A stretch of DNA of 64,000 bases from Symbiodinium natans (GCA_905221605.1 CAJNDS010002193.1:438301-502300); one strand, 5' to 3'; counted from the stretch's first letter, positions 37,996 to 50,700 are shown. Numbers and translations: made by a program. The notes: generated by a model from the letters alone, not told the origin.

Positions 37996-40900
37996 CTACT
38001 CGATACCCTGTGGAGCAGTGTTGGGGGCACGAGTGGCGTTGCCAGCAACGTTGGAGCTACTGGCTCGCTCCAACTGAGGGCGCTTCGCAACCGCCTCATC
38101 GAGGGAGAATGCCTCAGCCGACACCCTCTGGAAATCCTCGACGTAGGACTGCGCGACAGGGTGCGTCTTGGGGACCTCAAGCTTAAGCCCTGCTTCCGCA
38201 TTGGCCTTGCTGCTTGTGGTAAAATTGAGGCTCCCAATCAGCACCACCGCGCCGTCAGGCCGCAGTAGGCAAAGGGCCTTGGCATGGTGCAGCCCTTGAA
38301 TCCCGGCGCCTACCTTAGCCCCGCGGCCGTCGCGAGCATAGGCGTCGCGCAAGGATGTGCCGCAACCCACCTTCACCTCGGCACCTGCGGCCGCCAAGCG
38401 TTTCAACGCTTGCCACTGGAGCTTGGTGCGGTGGCATTGTCCCATGTCGGCGACAATCCGAACGCTTGCGCCCTTGCCAAGCGACGCTTCGATTGCCTCG
38501 ATGCAGGATGGGCAATCTAAGCTGTAAGCCCGGATGTAGATCACATCCTCTGCTGCTCCGGAACCAAGCAGCGTTTGGGCGGCCTGAATGTATGGCCCGC
38601 CCGCAAGGAATTCCGCTTCTTTGACTGGAGAACTCCTAGCGGGGGCTGGGCCCTTGTTCCTCCGGCTTGGGGCCGCGGCCAGGTCACGACCCGCGAGCCC
38701 CTGAAAGCAGGAGAGCCCGCGGCTCTTGGCCGCGAGTTGGGAGAAACACCCTTCACTGTTCCCCAAACCCAACACCACCTTACCCTTAGCTAGGGCATCG
38801 GAGGCGGTACTCCGAATGGAGTCTGTGAGCGCAGGACCCGCGCCTCGCTGGGCCGCGTGCAAAAACCCTAAGGAACGAGCGGTGTCCATTGCGGCATCGC
38901 AATGCCCGCAGCGTCCTTCTGCCAGGTAAGCACGACAGCCACAGGCAGCTGTCTCCTCCTTGAGATGCACCCAAACCTTATGGGTCACCCCTTTCTTGGT
39001 GCTCGCGACCTCAAACGTCGCTTCGGAGCCAAGGAGCTGAGACAGCCGCGCCTCAGGGGCCGCGGTGTTGCCATGTCGCAAATGCGCAACGCGATTGGCA
39101 ACGGCACGACTCACGTACCACAGAACAGCACCGCACAAGATCACTACCACGAGAGTGATGGCTGTTCCGGCGACCCACACGGTCCGCCTCGCCCCGTGAC
39201 CGATTTCCTCGACCACGTCGGCCGAAATCGTTGCAACCGCGTGCATAGAGTCCTCGACAACATGCACAGCCCCGCGGTGCAACTGCAAGGCAATCGGCGC
39301 CGACGCTGCAGCCGCCAGGCCCCACCAGCCGTTGATGTTCCCGTTGAGGGCGTGCATCAACCGATTGAGGAGCCCGCGACCTAGGAAAAAGGGGGTCCGC
39401 GGCGGAAGCGGAACACTCGGCGGCGGCCGGGCCGACCCGCACGGGAAAGCTGGGACCCAGCTGGTGCTTGGGCGGGGTTGGAGCGCGGCAACAATGCCCG
39501 CGGCGAAAGCGCCCCAGGCGTACTTGCCCCTCCCCTTGGGCTTGCCCTTGGCATCGGACTTGCCCCTGCCCTTCGGCTTGCCCTGGCCCTTGCCACGGGC
39601 GTCTGCCCAAGCACCCCACGGGTCGCGGCCCTTGCCGTGCGTCGCCTCCTCGCGACGTCTCTTGCCGCCCCTCTTCTTGTGTTTGCTTCTAAGAAGAGGC
39701 TGGATCGTTTCCTGATCCATCGCGCGATTGGCCAGAAGGATCTCGTACTCCAGCTCATCTTGGCTGCTCTCGGAGCCCGAGTCCCTCTGTTCGCCGCGCC
39801 GCGGATCCGGGATCCCGCGGGACACGACCTCTGCCAAGCGGAGAGGTGTGCTGCACCTAAAGCACAACTGCCTGAATGAAAGGTTCCATTCATAGCAGTT
39901 AGGGCACTGCCACCCTGCTATGCGGAGCGCTTCGCTGATGTGATCATCGCGCTCCGCCTTCTCCGCCTGGCGCCGCTCCCGCTTCTTGGCGCGCTCGGCC
40001 GCCTGCGCCTCCTCGGCCGCCTGGAGGGCTTCAGCGAGTTCCTCATCGCTGAGGAGCCTCGCGGCATCTGCCCGCGCTTGTTGGTCTTCAATCTCTTCGG
40101 CAGAAAACCTCCGCCGCCATTGCTCCGGCGCGGTTTGGGGATCCACCTCCCACCACCCGATGTCGATCCCATTGATCCATCGGCCGTCGCACGGGGCGCC
40201 CGCATTCGGGCCGCCCGCGTGCGTGGTGAGGCACTGGTCCTCGGTCACCGGGTTAATGGCTTCGCAGAAGAAGCACCGCCAGCTGCCGTAGGGGTAAAAG
40301 CGGCCTTCGACGTAGGCTCGGTTGGCTGGGAGGGCGACCTCGTCCGCCTCATCCGCGGTGGCAGCCTCCATCTCAACCGAGACCTCTTCGTCCTTGACGA
40401 CCTCCGTCTCCTCCTCCTGTTCCTCCTTGACCAGGGGCTCTTCCTCCTCCCGGCCCACCTTGAGGTGGGACTCAGTGCGAACCTCGGCGCGCATCAAAAT
40501 GACGTCAAGGCTATCCGCGGCTGGGTCGCCCGCGAAGAAGGAGTCGATCTCCTTGGCATGGAGATCGTCGAGAGGCGTCACCAGGTCCGGCGAGTAATCT
40601 CGCTTGGAGCGACGCTCGGCCAGGCGTCGCTGGATGTCGCCCTTCGGCGGCTCGAGGGCCCGCCCGCGCGGAGCGGCCTTCCGCGGAGGCTCGGGCACGG
40701 CCTCCTCCGTGGGCTCGCTCTTGGGCGTGGACCCTCCATCGCTTCCCTCTGGAGCACCAGGGGGGTCCAGCTCGGGGTCGTCGCGAAGCCACCCCGGCGG
40801 ATGGCTACCACCATAGATGTGGTGCGATCCATCCTCAAGCTGGATTCGGTCCCCTCGCCTCAGGAGCGGGACTCTCGAGTGATCGTACCCGTTGGCTTTG

Positions 40901-41217
40901 TGGTACCTAATCACTCGGAGCATGGGCCCCTCCCCATACCCACCGTCCTTTCCTCGGCGGAACAGCCGTCCCCGCCAGTCCTGACGAAAAGGGTCAAGAG
41001 GTGCGGAGGGGCTGATCCCCAGGTTGGGCGGAAGAGAGGCGCCATGGCAGGCCGCCTGATGCAAGTGGTACTGCACCAGCGACTCAAACGCTAGCCCGCA
41101 TCCCGGAGCCGAACATCCGTAGTGGCCGTCAGCGTTGTGAGGCGGACTGGGCGGTCCCGCCTCCCGAAGGCCTGGCGGTACTGCTCGGCCCTGCAGCCCC
41201 GGGGGCGTCCTGACCAT
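37996..41217 (-). CDS. Retroelement ORF4: zinc fingers, TM helix, SWIM finger and PLD-like domain (copy 1, intact)
   Basis: 1073 residues from an ATG at 41217 that overlaps the end of ORF3 by 89 bases in the +1 frame. In order: a C2H2 finger (C35, C40, H53, H58); an acidic stretch; a RanBP2-like finger (W313, C315, C318, N322, C329); a charged helix 370-425; a canonical RanBP2 finger W-x-C-x2-C-x3-N-x6-C-x2-C (436-455); Lys/Gly-rich repeats of GKGKPKGRGK type (530-566); a hydrophobic helix 679-706; a SWIM-type C-x-C-x8-C-x-H motif (759-772); and a phospholipase-D-like domain (about 888-1015). The last has H978, K980, D988 and GSLN at 995-998, with three extra residues between K and D. PLD-family enzymes cleave phosphodiesters of lipids or nucleic acids. 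Its role in the element is unknown. Confidence 0.7.
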   Translation of the reverse strand: MVRTPPGLQGRAVPPGLREAGPPSPPHNADGHYGCSAPGCGLAFESLVQYHLHQAACHGASLPPNLGISPSAPLDPFRQDWRGRLFRRGKDGGYGEGPMLRVIRYHKANGYDHSRVPLLRRGDRIQLEDGSHHIYGGSHPPGWLRDDPELDPPGAPEGSDGGSTPKSEPTEEAVPEPPRKAAPRGRALEPPKGDIQRRLAERRSKRDYSPDLVTPLDDLHAKEIDSFFAGDPAADSLDVILMRAEVRTESHLKVGREEEEPLVKEEQEEETEVVKDEEVSVEMEAATADEADEVALPANRAYVEGRFYPYGSWRCFFCEAINPVTEDQCLTTHAGGPNAGAPCDGRWINGIDIGWWEVDPQTAPEQWRRRFSAEEIEDQQARADAARLLSDEELAEALQAAEEAQAAERAKKRERRQAEKAERDDHISEALRIAGWQCPNCYEWNLSFRQLCFRCSTPLRLAEVVSRGIPDPRRGEQRDSGSESSQDELEYEILLANRAMDQETIQPLLRSKHKKRGGKRRREEATHGKGRDPWGAWADARGKGQGKPKGRGKSDAKGKPKGRGKYAWGAFAAGIVAALQPRPSTSWVPAFPCGSARPPPSVPLPPRTPFFLGRGLLNRLMHALNGNINGWWGLAAAASAPIALQLHRGAVHVVEDSMHAVATISADVVEEIGHGARRTVWVAGTAITLVVVILCGAVLWYVSRAVANRVAHLRHGNTAAPEARLSQLLGSEATFEVASTKKGVTHKVWVHLKEETAACGCRAYLAEGRCGHCDAAMDTARSLGFLHAAQRGAGPALTDSIRSTASDALAKGKVVLGLGNSEGCFSQLAAKSRGLSCFQGLAGRDLAAAPSRRNKGPAPARSSPVKEAEFLAGGPYIQAAQTLLGSGAAEDVIYIRAYSLDCPSCIEAIEASLGKGASVRIVADMGQCHRTKLQWQALKRLAAAGAEVKVGCGTSLRDAYARDGRGAKVGAGIQGLHHAKALCLLRPDGAVVLIGSLNFTTSSKANAEAGLKLEVPKTHPVAQSYVEDFQRVSAEAFSLDEAVAKRPQLERASSSNVAGNATRAPNTAPQGIE

Positions 41218-43978
41218 CGTCAGACACCTCTTCCCCGTCGGCGCCTTCCCCGGCCGCCCGACTCTCTCCCTCTCGGCGCAGCGTTTTGAGGGACTCCTCC
41301 CGCTTGGTGATCTTCTCCAGCTTCACCATCGCAGTTCCCGCAACCTCCAGTATTCTCGACTGGAGCTTCTGCGCTCTAAGAAGAGCTTCGGACCGCGCGA
41401 GGTATTCCTTCGCGCTGGTGACCACAGACTGGCCGAGCACGAGAACTCCTTCCTCCGTGCTCTCGGCCTGGGCCCCACTAGCGGGCTCCTCGTCCTCCTT
41501 CACTCTGACCGCGGCTGGAGGCGCCCGCGTGTCGGGAAGATCCGAGCTGGAACTATCTTCCTCGACACCTTCAGCTGCTTGGGCTGCCTCTTCCTCGAGC
41601 GAGTCCTCGGGCTCGAGGACATTGGGGCCCGGGATGTTGCGCCTAGGGGACACCTTGGGCTTCGCTGGCACGATCGAAGTCCTAGGAGTGCCTAGGGGAC
41701 GCCCTTTGGCCTTAGGCGCGGCCTTAGGAGGGGTAACAGGTTGGGCGGCCCCCGCGGCCATGACACGACCCGCAGGGGCCAGCACAACCGTCGAGGAGCT
41801 CGCCGCGCCACTGCTGGCCGCAGCAGCTTGGGACGCTTGGACCGTGCCCAGTTTCGGTCCTCGCCCCAACGGCGGGTTGGGGCCCGCACTGGGGTCGCCT
41901 AAACTCTTTAGGTCGACACGCAAGACCAACCTATCCACTTCCAACTCAGCAATCAAGTCTGAGTAGACAGGCGAGCCCCTGGGGAGTGCCCAGATGCGGG
42001 AAATGCCGGTGGCCCTAATCTGGCCAGTGAGGGCCACCCCATCCGCTCCTGCATAGATGGGCACTCCGGCGTCCCGCAGGACCGCCAGTCGGACCTCGAC
42101 TATGCAAGTCGATCCGCGGCGGAACCCGCGCCTTCCGTCCTCCCACTGCGTGGGGCAGTGTCCTAGGACGTAGTGAACCCCGAGGCGGCCTCCCGGCCCG
42201 CCGCCGGGGATCAGGCCGTTCTGCAACAGGCTTGGCACGACATGCAAGTCCGTGCCGTGCCACATGGCCGGGCCATACTGATGGATGAGGTCGTCGATAG
42301 CCGTCTCACTTAGGCCCTCCATCATGAACCCCATCGGATGGCCGCAATCGGCAGAGTGGCCTTGGAAGGCACGAAGGAAACCAGCGTGCGAGGTATCCAA
42401 CCTCGGTTTCCGCTGGCTGGCGTCGTGCGCGACCGCCTGGTTGTACTGGTTGATGGTGATCCCGAGTTGCTCGATCAACTCGTCAACCGGGTAGAGGCCG
42501 CCCGGACCGAACCGGCCTCTGCAGCCACCTTCGCCGTGCCGCATGCATCGGACTAGCAGGCGCTGCGCGTCGTCTATCGTGGGCGGGCCCTTTCTGCCCT
42601 TAGGGCCTGGGCTCTTGCTTTTGCCCCTGCCCTTAGACCCTCCTCCACCCATCGCGGCACTGAGGCCCGCGGCTTTGCTGGACCTCCGATTGGTGAGGGA
42701 AACCTGACGCGCCCTTGAGCGGCCAGGACACGGCCCGCTGCAAGGGGCCGGTGTGCAGTAGTGGTAGGCAGCCGCTCCCGCGCGGCCAGGGCACGGCCCG
42801 CAGCGGGGCCTTGTGGTTGACCACGAAGGTCCGGGCGACCGATCGGTCGCTCCCGCGCGGTCTGGTCGCGACCCGCAGCGGGGCGCAGTGCACAGGCACG
42901 AACGCGGGGAGGGACTACCTACCCTAGGCTCTACAACACACTTGAACCGCTGCGGCGGGGGTTTGGGGAGTTTCCTTAAGGTCGGGGCTTTAAGGCTTCT
43001 ACGGCTTCTGCTTCGACCTTGGACCGAACCTCTAGGCCTGCTTCCTACACACTGGCTGCGGGACACACGAACGAAGCTGCACGCGACGAACGACGGAAAA
43101 TCCTTCTGTCCGCAGACCGGCGACCTGGGAAACGGCCCGCCCCAAAAACACCCGCCCTGAACACAGAAACACCCGAACAGCCCCAACATCCTGAGCATCA
43201 GAACGCGCGTGGGGTGATTCTGGTCCGAGCGCGCCGCGTCATGGTTCGCGCGCTTGGAGTTGTGCGCACCGCGAACGCCTAAGGCTTCAAGAGCAGACGA
43301 CGCGCTCTGCGGAGCCGCGACTGCCCCCTTGGCGCACGCTTCGCGCACCGCCCCCTCGGCTTGGGCATCAGTGAAAAACTGCCCATCAATGACCCTACCC
43401 GTCCTAACAGTAAGATCATCCACGTAGGCAATCCACTCCTTAGTATACTTAAGGCGCCTACCTCTGCCGGGGGCATAGGCCCTATCAACCACAAAGTTGA
43501 AGTCATCTGGGCCGTTAATCGGGCCAAAGGTGAGGCCGACAGGGAGATACTTCCCTGATCTTGCCACAATGGCCAACACCTCGCGAGCACGCTTGGTGTT
43601 CCTAATCTGATTAAACCCACTAACCGCATCCACGAAGGTATACCAAACCGAACCTACTGCGGCGGCGAGCACATCGCTGCCCCGCCGACAATAGTACGTG
43701 GAGCGCTTAATTCGGGCATTCACACGGCGGTAGTCAACCACCAAGCGTCGCTTCCTATGCCGCTTGTAGCTGGGCATTTCCTTGGTCGGAAACGGCGCAG
43801 ATCCCCAAGCCGAGCTGCCGCGGATCAACTGACCCCGCTTGCATTCTTCTTCAAGCTTGTCGTCGACCCATTGCGCGGACTCGCCCCTCAGACTGTGAGG
43901 CTGGGACGAGACCGGCGGCCCGGTGGGGATGCAGTCATGGGCGAACTTCCTGACCGTGGTCCTGGTGGTGTCCTCCAC
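41129..43978 (-). pseudogene. Retroelement ORF3, copy 1, 3' part after frameshift: RT palm and KptA-like domain
   Basis: This is the downstream part of ORF3, separated from 43888-44757 by a 7-base deletion within a CCCAG-flanked repeat at about 43979. It holds the RT fingers/palm (about 43978-43386) with VVDYRRVN, FVDAVSGFNQI and YVDD. A low-complexity spacer follows, then the KptA/Tpt1-like domain (about 42577-41960) and an Ala/Pro/Glu-rich tail with a coiled-coil segment. Domain details are given for the intact copy at 52910-56545. Confidence 0.75.
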
Positions 43979-44757
43979 CCAGCGGCCTTTCGCCGTATGA
44001 CCTCCCTGACGGCTGCGATATCAGCATCGGTCAGCCCGGGTCTGGTTGGTCCAGGCTCGATCTTCAAACCCGACCATACGAGGTCTCTATAGGCCTCGGT
44101 GCGCCTAGGATCCTCCGCGACCTTCTCGCCCGCAAGAGCATAGACCTCAAGGTCAGCCCGGACGGAATCCCAGTCCTTGGCGTCCGCCTTGGTCCGCCAA
44201 AACGCTTCCCTCTCCGCGGCATACTTATCCACCTCCTTATCCAGCTCCGCACGCTCTGCTGGCGTGAGGTCCTCGCCCGACCGCACGTCCGGGAGAGGAA
44301 CGACTGGAGAGGGCTGTGGCGCAGCCGCGGCGCTATCTGCACCCGCAGTCGCTGGAAAGCTTTCAACTGCAGCGGTGCACAGCTCTTCTGCGCCCCTCAG
44401 ACCAAGGTCCTGGAGCGAGGCGCAGAAAGCCGCTCCTATGAGGTTGTAGTCAGCTTGCGCGCGCTCAACGTGCTTGTGCCGCACTGCGCCCAACGCATCC
44501 GGCCTACTACACCTCAAACCTACCGATTCTAGGCTGAAGTCGGCGAGCCACAGGGCCCCGCTCTCAACGAGGTTGCCGCGGCCACTGGCCCGCGCGAACT
44601 GGCACATGTCAGCCCGCACGAAAGCCCAAGGCCAGCGTGGCTCAGCGAGCGTCCCAAACAAGGCGCCCCACTCCTCTAGCCGCCAAGGTTCCCACTCGCC
44701 TTTTTGCGCCTGCAAACGCAACGCGACGTGGGCGCCCGCGCGTGTGCGTTCCTGCAC
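43888..44757 (-). pseudogene. Retroelement ORF3, copy 1, 5' fragment
   Basis: It encodes the second half of the methyltransferase-like domain (AFVRADMCQFA, then RHKHVERAQADYNLIGAAFC) and the linker up to the RT fingers, where the 7-base deletion shifts the frame. The listed start is a GTG; the frame is open only from a TAG about 12 bases upstream, so true initiation may be by frameshift from ORF2. Confidence 0.7.
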
Positions 44758-47700
44758 ACCGGACGACTAGCTGGAGGAAAGCCCGGGGCACATTCTTGCC
44801 CTCAAGCCCAATTACGAGCACCTTCGGCTCTGTGCGCAGAACAGCGCCGCTAATGGCCTCCAAGTGCTCTTCTGCGGCCAGGTCCCAGGTGATCCCGTAG
44901 GCCTGCTTGCCTTGCACAAAAGCGGGAACAACCCTGTACCCGTGCCTCCTCGCCGCGTCGGAAACGACCGCGTCACCCCAAGCAACCTCTAAGACATCAG
45001 CAACCCCACCAAGGAAATACTGCCGGAACCAACTCTCGACAGCACCCGACTCTGGGGAAGCCCTCGGCTGCAACGCGCGGGGTTCCGCGACCAAGAGGTC
45101 CGCGAGGGCCTCTTGGATCGAGAGCACACTCGTGCCGGCACGAGACGCTCGCTCGAGGGTCCTGTCCTGCAACGAATACGCCCCCTTGTCCAACTTTCTG
45201 GCCGAGGCTGCAGCAAGCACGCCGTCGCGGTTTAGGTCGATTTTGGAAATGATTTCCTTCACAGAAACCGCTTCATGGGCCGGACGGGTCCCTTCTGAAA
45301 GCGTGAGCGCTCCGTCCTCGGCGATATATGCAAGCCGCCATTTGACGCGAACCCCGCTGGCGTCGGGGAGATAGCGATGGACGCCGACCTGCGCACGGGC
45401 CGCATCCACCTGCGTGACCCGTCCTAACCTGCACACCTTCGGGCCTCCACCTACGCCCTGATAGGCAATGCGGTCGCCAAGGCGGAGGACGAAGTCCCTC
45501 CCGCGCCTGGTCAGCGTGAACTCCACCTGCTTGGCGTCGCCTTGAACCTGTTGCCCTAAGCTGGGGCGAGACGAGCCGTCCCCGCCGGTTTCATCGTCTT
45601 CAAAGACGACCGGCTCGCGGGATTCCGCGCCATCTGCATCCGCAGGAACAAGAATGCAGTCTTCTGCGTGCGCCTCCATCGGGCCGCGCCGGGCGGAAGA
45701 AGTACCCCCCGACTCCATCGACGGCTCCAAGGTGAGCCTGTGGCCCTTGACTTCCAACACGCGCCAGGGGCCGGTCAGACCCGGTTTCCAAGGCGCACGC
45801 CCCGCCCCCTCTGAGCGGGCCCTCGGAGCGTTCCAGACCACTCGGTCGCCTGGTTTAAGGTCCACAGTGCGCCTATGGCGATTTGCAAGTTTCGCCCGCG
45901 CTTCTGAAGACCGCGTCCAGTGCTCTCGGACCGCAGCAGCTAGCTCCGAGAACTGTTTGAACTGGCTCCGAGCCCAATCAGAGATGGGTTCAAACTGCAA
46001 GGCGTCTCGCAGGACGTCCTTTTCAAGTGGTAGAGCGAGCGACCAGCTCCGCTCTAGGTCCCTCGGGGTATACCCGTGGGGTCCCGGAGTGTTGTCTATG
46101 ACGTACTCCGCCACCACGAGCCAATCCGCCCAAGCTTCGGAAAGGGAGGCGCCGACTTGCCTGACGACCGCCCCCAGCACCTTTTGAACTTCTTGGTGGA
46201 CTCGCTCGTTTGCGCCCAACTCACAAGGCCGCAAGGGCGCGCTGAACCGCCACTCGGTCCCAAGCATAGCGCTGAGTTCTGCCATGAGCGCATTCTTGAA
46301 CTCTGGCCCTCTATCCGACCTGATGAGGCTCGGGATCGTCCTGCTGCGAAGCACACAGCGTACGAACGCCCTCCTGACTTCAGCATGAGTCAGAGACCTC
46401 ATCGGCTCGAGGAGGACAGCATGACTGAGGCAATCGAAGTACGTAAGCGAGTACCTATGCCCTTCCCTGTCCTCTCGGTTCGGACCTTCACAGTCCACGC
46501 TGACTTCCTGCCAGCATGTCTCGGCGCCACATTTGACCGCACGAGCCTCGACCTTCGTCGGCCGAGAGCGGCCCTTAATGCAAGCGAGACATTTGGCGAC
46601 CCAGGTCCGCACATCTTTTTCTAAGTCGGGCCACCAGACTGCCCTCTCTAGCAGCTTGATGGTAACCTCAGCAGACCTATGGGCCCCAAGGACTCCACAG
46701 TGGACTGAATTGTAGCAGGCGCGGCGCCAGGTCACCCCATTCGCGCCCGCAGCCCCGTTGGGAACCACTGGGACGACGACGGTTTGACCCGTCCTGAGGG
46801 TCACCTCGCGCTCCAGCAACCCGTCTCCGGATATCACCATCGGCGGCTCCGGCTTGCGAATCGAGCCCGCCAATGAGGGACCGCGCCGCTGGCCCTCGTA
46901 CCACGCCGTACGAAGGGATCCCGTGACTCGGAACTCCGAAATGTTCGCCGCGTCCCTTGCTTCGACCGCAAGCTGCTCACGACGATTTTCGTCCTCCTCC
47001 GCGATCAGGCTCAAAGACTGAACACCGCCCTTAAACTCGACCTTGACCTTGGTTGAGGAATGGTCCCAAATGCACAGGATGGGGCTATGGCTGACGAGCT
47101 CTAGAACCACTGCAGGGCCCTTGTGCTCCTCACCCATAAACGCCAAAACTCTATCCTTCGGCTTGCACTCATTGGCATTCTTCCCGCGACTGATAGCGCC
47201 CGCGGTCCAATGCCCTTCTACGCCCTCATTGGACGCAGAGAATTGAGCAAGGACCCTTGACGCCTGCCGGGTAGAACTGCGGGGATCCGAGGCTTCTCCG
47301 GTTGCCCGCCAGCCAATGACCTGAGTAACCCTACCCACAAGGGCTATCAGCTTGCCGAAGGAGGGGTCTAAGGCAACCTCTTTGCCCTTAGACCTCCAGA
47401 GCACTTCGCACTGCTCATTCACGACGTGTCTGTGGCCGTGCCAGTTCACCACTGACGACCAATGCACGACGATGTCGCCCTGAACCGCATCCAGGGGCGA
47501 GCAGTTGTGCCCCGCCACCACAGCACCATCTTCTCTAACCACCCATGTGGTCCAGTAAGGCTTCACATCGCCCCACTTGGAAAGATCCTTGTGCTGGGAG
47601 CCGAGGCTGAGCTTCGTGGAATGGCCCTTCTTCCATATCTTCCCACTCAGCATGCCATATGCTGTGGGAACGGGAGCATCCTTGGGCGTAGTCCTGAACC

Positions 47701-50700
47701 CTACCGCCCATTGCTGGATGGTTGAGGACCCAACCCTAAACAAACCTCCTGTCCTATCCAAGGTCGCAAGGACGGAGTTGACCTCTAGGCCCACCTCATG
47801 GGCCTCAAGGTCGCCCTCAAGCGGAGGTTCGAGCTCCTCCCGCTCGGCTATCTCCACCGAGGTATCGACTGCCTCTTTCTCGATGCAGGCGGGGCAGCGA
47901 GAAAACAGGTAGGTCCGCTTGCCGCAGATGCATAGACCCTCATGGTCCCAGAGGGGTCGCGACGGTTCGTCCAGCATCCCTCTAATGCTGGCATCATCGA
48001 TGGAACGAACCGCGTCCAGCCTCAAGGACCGCAGAACCTCCGCCCCCAATGCCTGCTTCCCTACGATCCCAAAACCTCGCAGGGGAGGCTCCGGAAAATC
48101 CTTCTTGAGTTCCGGACAAGCCTCGGCCACTTCCAAGTGGCCTTGCTGCGTGCGCCAAAGGCGTGGCCGCACCGCCCAGATAGCCTTGATGCCTGCCCAA
48201 GCCTCTCCTACAGCCCTAGCTTCTTTGCGCTGCAGGTTCCTTGCTTGGAGCGTGAGCTCAACAACCAAAGGCCACCTAAGGACGGCTGTGACCAGCCCGC
48301 CTTGCCCAAGTCCTATGAGGAACTGCGGACGAAACCCCGAAGCTTCCCTAAGAACCTTGGCACACGAAGTGAGCAAGTCGACCCTGATCCGCTTGATCTT
48401 CTTGGTCCCTGCGAGCCTGCCGGCCCCGCAATCAAAATGCGAGGCAAGCCCGTCGGTATCCTCAAACGGACCCCAACAACCCCTGACAGCCACAGAAACT
48501 CCAGGGAGGCTCGCTTGGAAGACGCGCCTGATCTCAGTCAGCTCTGCGTCCTGCTCTTTCCAACGCGCATAGTCAAAGACAACCATGACGCGCACCGGAA
48601 GGGCCGCGACGACGCACATCGGCACAGCCGCGGCCTGGACACGGCCCGCAGGCTCTGGGACGGCGTCGTTCCCGACCGCCCAGGGCACTGGTCCGTCACC
48701 CTCAGTACCCTCTCCGAGGTACTGGTCCAGGTCGAATCCTCGGAGTTGGCCCGAAAGGCCCTCGAGGTCTTTCGTCCTCGCCGCAAGGAGCGCATCCCGA
48801 TCCTTGGGGTTGCGGCTAAAACTGTCACCCAGCGTCGCTGAGCGACCGCTAAGGCTCCTTATTTCAGACCCATCCATAAGGATTTCTGCAACCCACCGGA
48901 CGAGCTTCGGATCCATTCCGATGTCCGATGTTTGCGCTCGGGTAAGGTTGGCATGATCTGTCCAACACAGAGTCCGAATAGAGCCAAACATGCGGCGTGT
49001 CGCCCGCTTTACCTCGAGCTGGGCGAACGCCTCCTGTATCAAGGGCGGCCAGTTCTGCTGCGCGGGGGTCAAGCTCTTCGAGTGCGTCATAAGCACCTTG
49101 AGCTGACTCAAGTCACGCGTCATCTGCACGACGCTGCCCCCTACCGCGATGCCCGACGCATCCGCGATCTGCTCAAGGGGACATGACCCATCCGCAGCAG
49201 AGGCCTCGTCGAAGGTAGCCAAATTGATGCGATTCTGCATCATGCGCTTAATCGCTTTAAAGGCTTTGCAACCCTCGGTGGCGGCTGAGCCCAGCCCGCC
49301 TTCAGGAAAGACGGCGCCTGGCTTCTGCCACTGCCCTAAAATCTTGGCTGCGTGCCCATACTCAACAGGCAGGTAGCCGCGCAACCAGTTTGCGCAACCC
49401 AAAAATTGCTGAATGTGAAGCTTCTCCCAGAGCGGGGGAAAGTCAATCACCGCCTGACAACGCTCTTCGTCAGGCGAACTCCCGTCCCGCCCAATGTTGT
49501 GTCCCAGGAGCTTGCCTTTGGAGACACAAACTTCGGCCTTGCTGATTCCAAAGGAGAAGCCAAACAAGATTGACTTATCTAGGAAACCCTCTAAGGAAAC
49601 GAGGTGGTCGAGGAGGTGCGGGCACGCTTTAGGATGCCGGGCGCGCATATCTGCCGCGAGCTTCTCATAATAGTAGTCCGTTGGAGGTTCTTCGATCATC
49701 TTCTCGATGTCCCAGCTCTCCACGATATGATAGCTCGGGCAGCGCGCCGTATCGACCGCGTCTGCTGGGCGCACAGCATCACTTGCGCCTCTTCCAGCCG
49801 TGGCCGATCCCGCACGCCAGCCAGCCCAGCGTGGCCCCTTGCGCGTCCTGAAGACCGCGAGGCGTTCGGTGACGGGAACTTCATCGCTACACGCAACGCT
49901 TTCCGCCACACGCAAATCCCTCGTGTCCCAGAGACGCCACGCCTCACCTACGCGCTGAAGCAAGCACGTTTCGTAAGGCGCCTTCTCGACCGCCAGGGTC
50001 CCAAGGTCTTGCTGCGCAGGGCGCCTACCCCACACAGACGCGTAACCACCTGGCGCCTCCCACCAGCTGTCGACGCTTGGAAGGTGGTCCAAGCAAGAAA
50101 GCACTCCAGGCTCCTCAACAGGGCGCCCAACTGGGCCGCTCCCGCCCCACACCGAAGCGAGAACAGTCACCGCAGCAAGGACCGATAGCACACCGATCCT
50201 GGCGCCGGTACGCAGCCGCCCAAAGGACCGCGCACACGAGGAACAACCTTGGAAGCTTCTTGCCGCGGCCCTGGACGCGGACCCGCAAGCAAAGCACGGG
50301 TCGTGGTCAAGCGATGCAACGGCGACCCCACAATCCGCACATGCCTGCGGAGACGGCTCCGACTCGAACACCGTCTCAACCGCGCCACAACCACAGGCCG
50401 CAGTGCTAACGAGGCCGGAACGCACTTCCGCAACAACCTCGCCCGGCTGGAGAGAGTGATCGCACTCTTGGGCTGCGAGCAACACAAACCCCTTTCCCTC
50501 TCCTGTGGGCCAAAGGCCTGGTACGGCCTCGACCCCGCACTCCACCGGAAGCACTACCTCGGACAGGGATCCCTCTGCGGAGACCCCTTGCTCTCGCACG
50601 ACAGGCACCAGCACCCCGTCGCCTGGCGAGAGCTCGAGAGGCTCTTCCCCGTCGTAGCGGAGGAGTTCCCGGCTTCCGCCCCCAGGCTCGGTGCATGACG

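Noticed and set aside
37206-38186. Several + and - strand ORFs of 60 to 217 codons next to the end of ORF4
   Set aside because: They overlap each other in all frames and show no domain; more likely 3' noncoding or LTR sequence.
39940-41094. Long + strand ORFs opposite the retroelement coding strand (e.g. 384 and 345 codons, present in both copies)
   Set aside because: They are mirror frames of the GC-rich minus-strand ORF4, with no domains; the minus-strand protein has clear zinc fingers.
41129-44757. ORF3 of copy 1 as two separate genes
   Set aside because: Copy 2 is continuous here; a 7-base deletion between short repeats explains the break.
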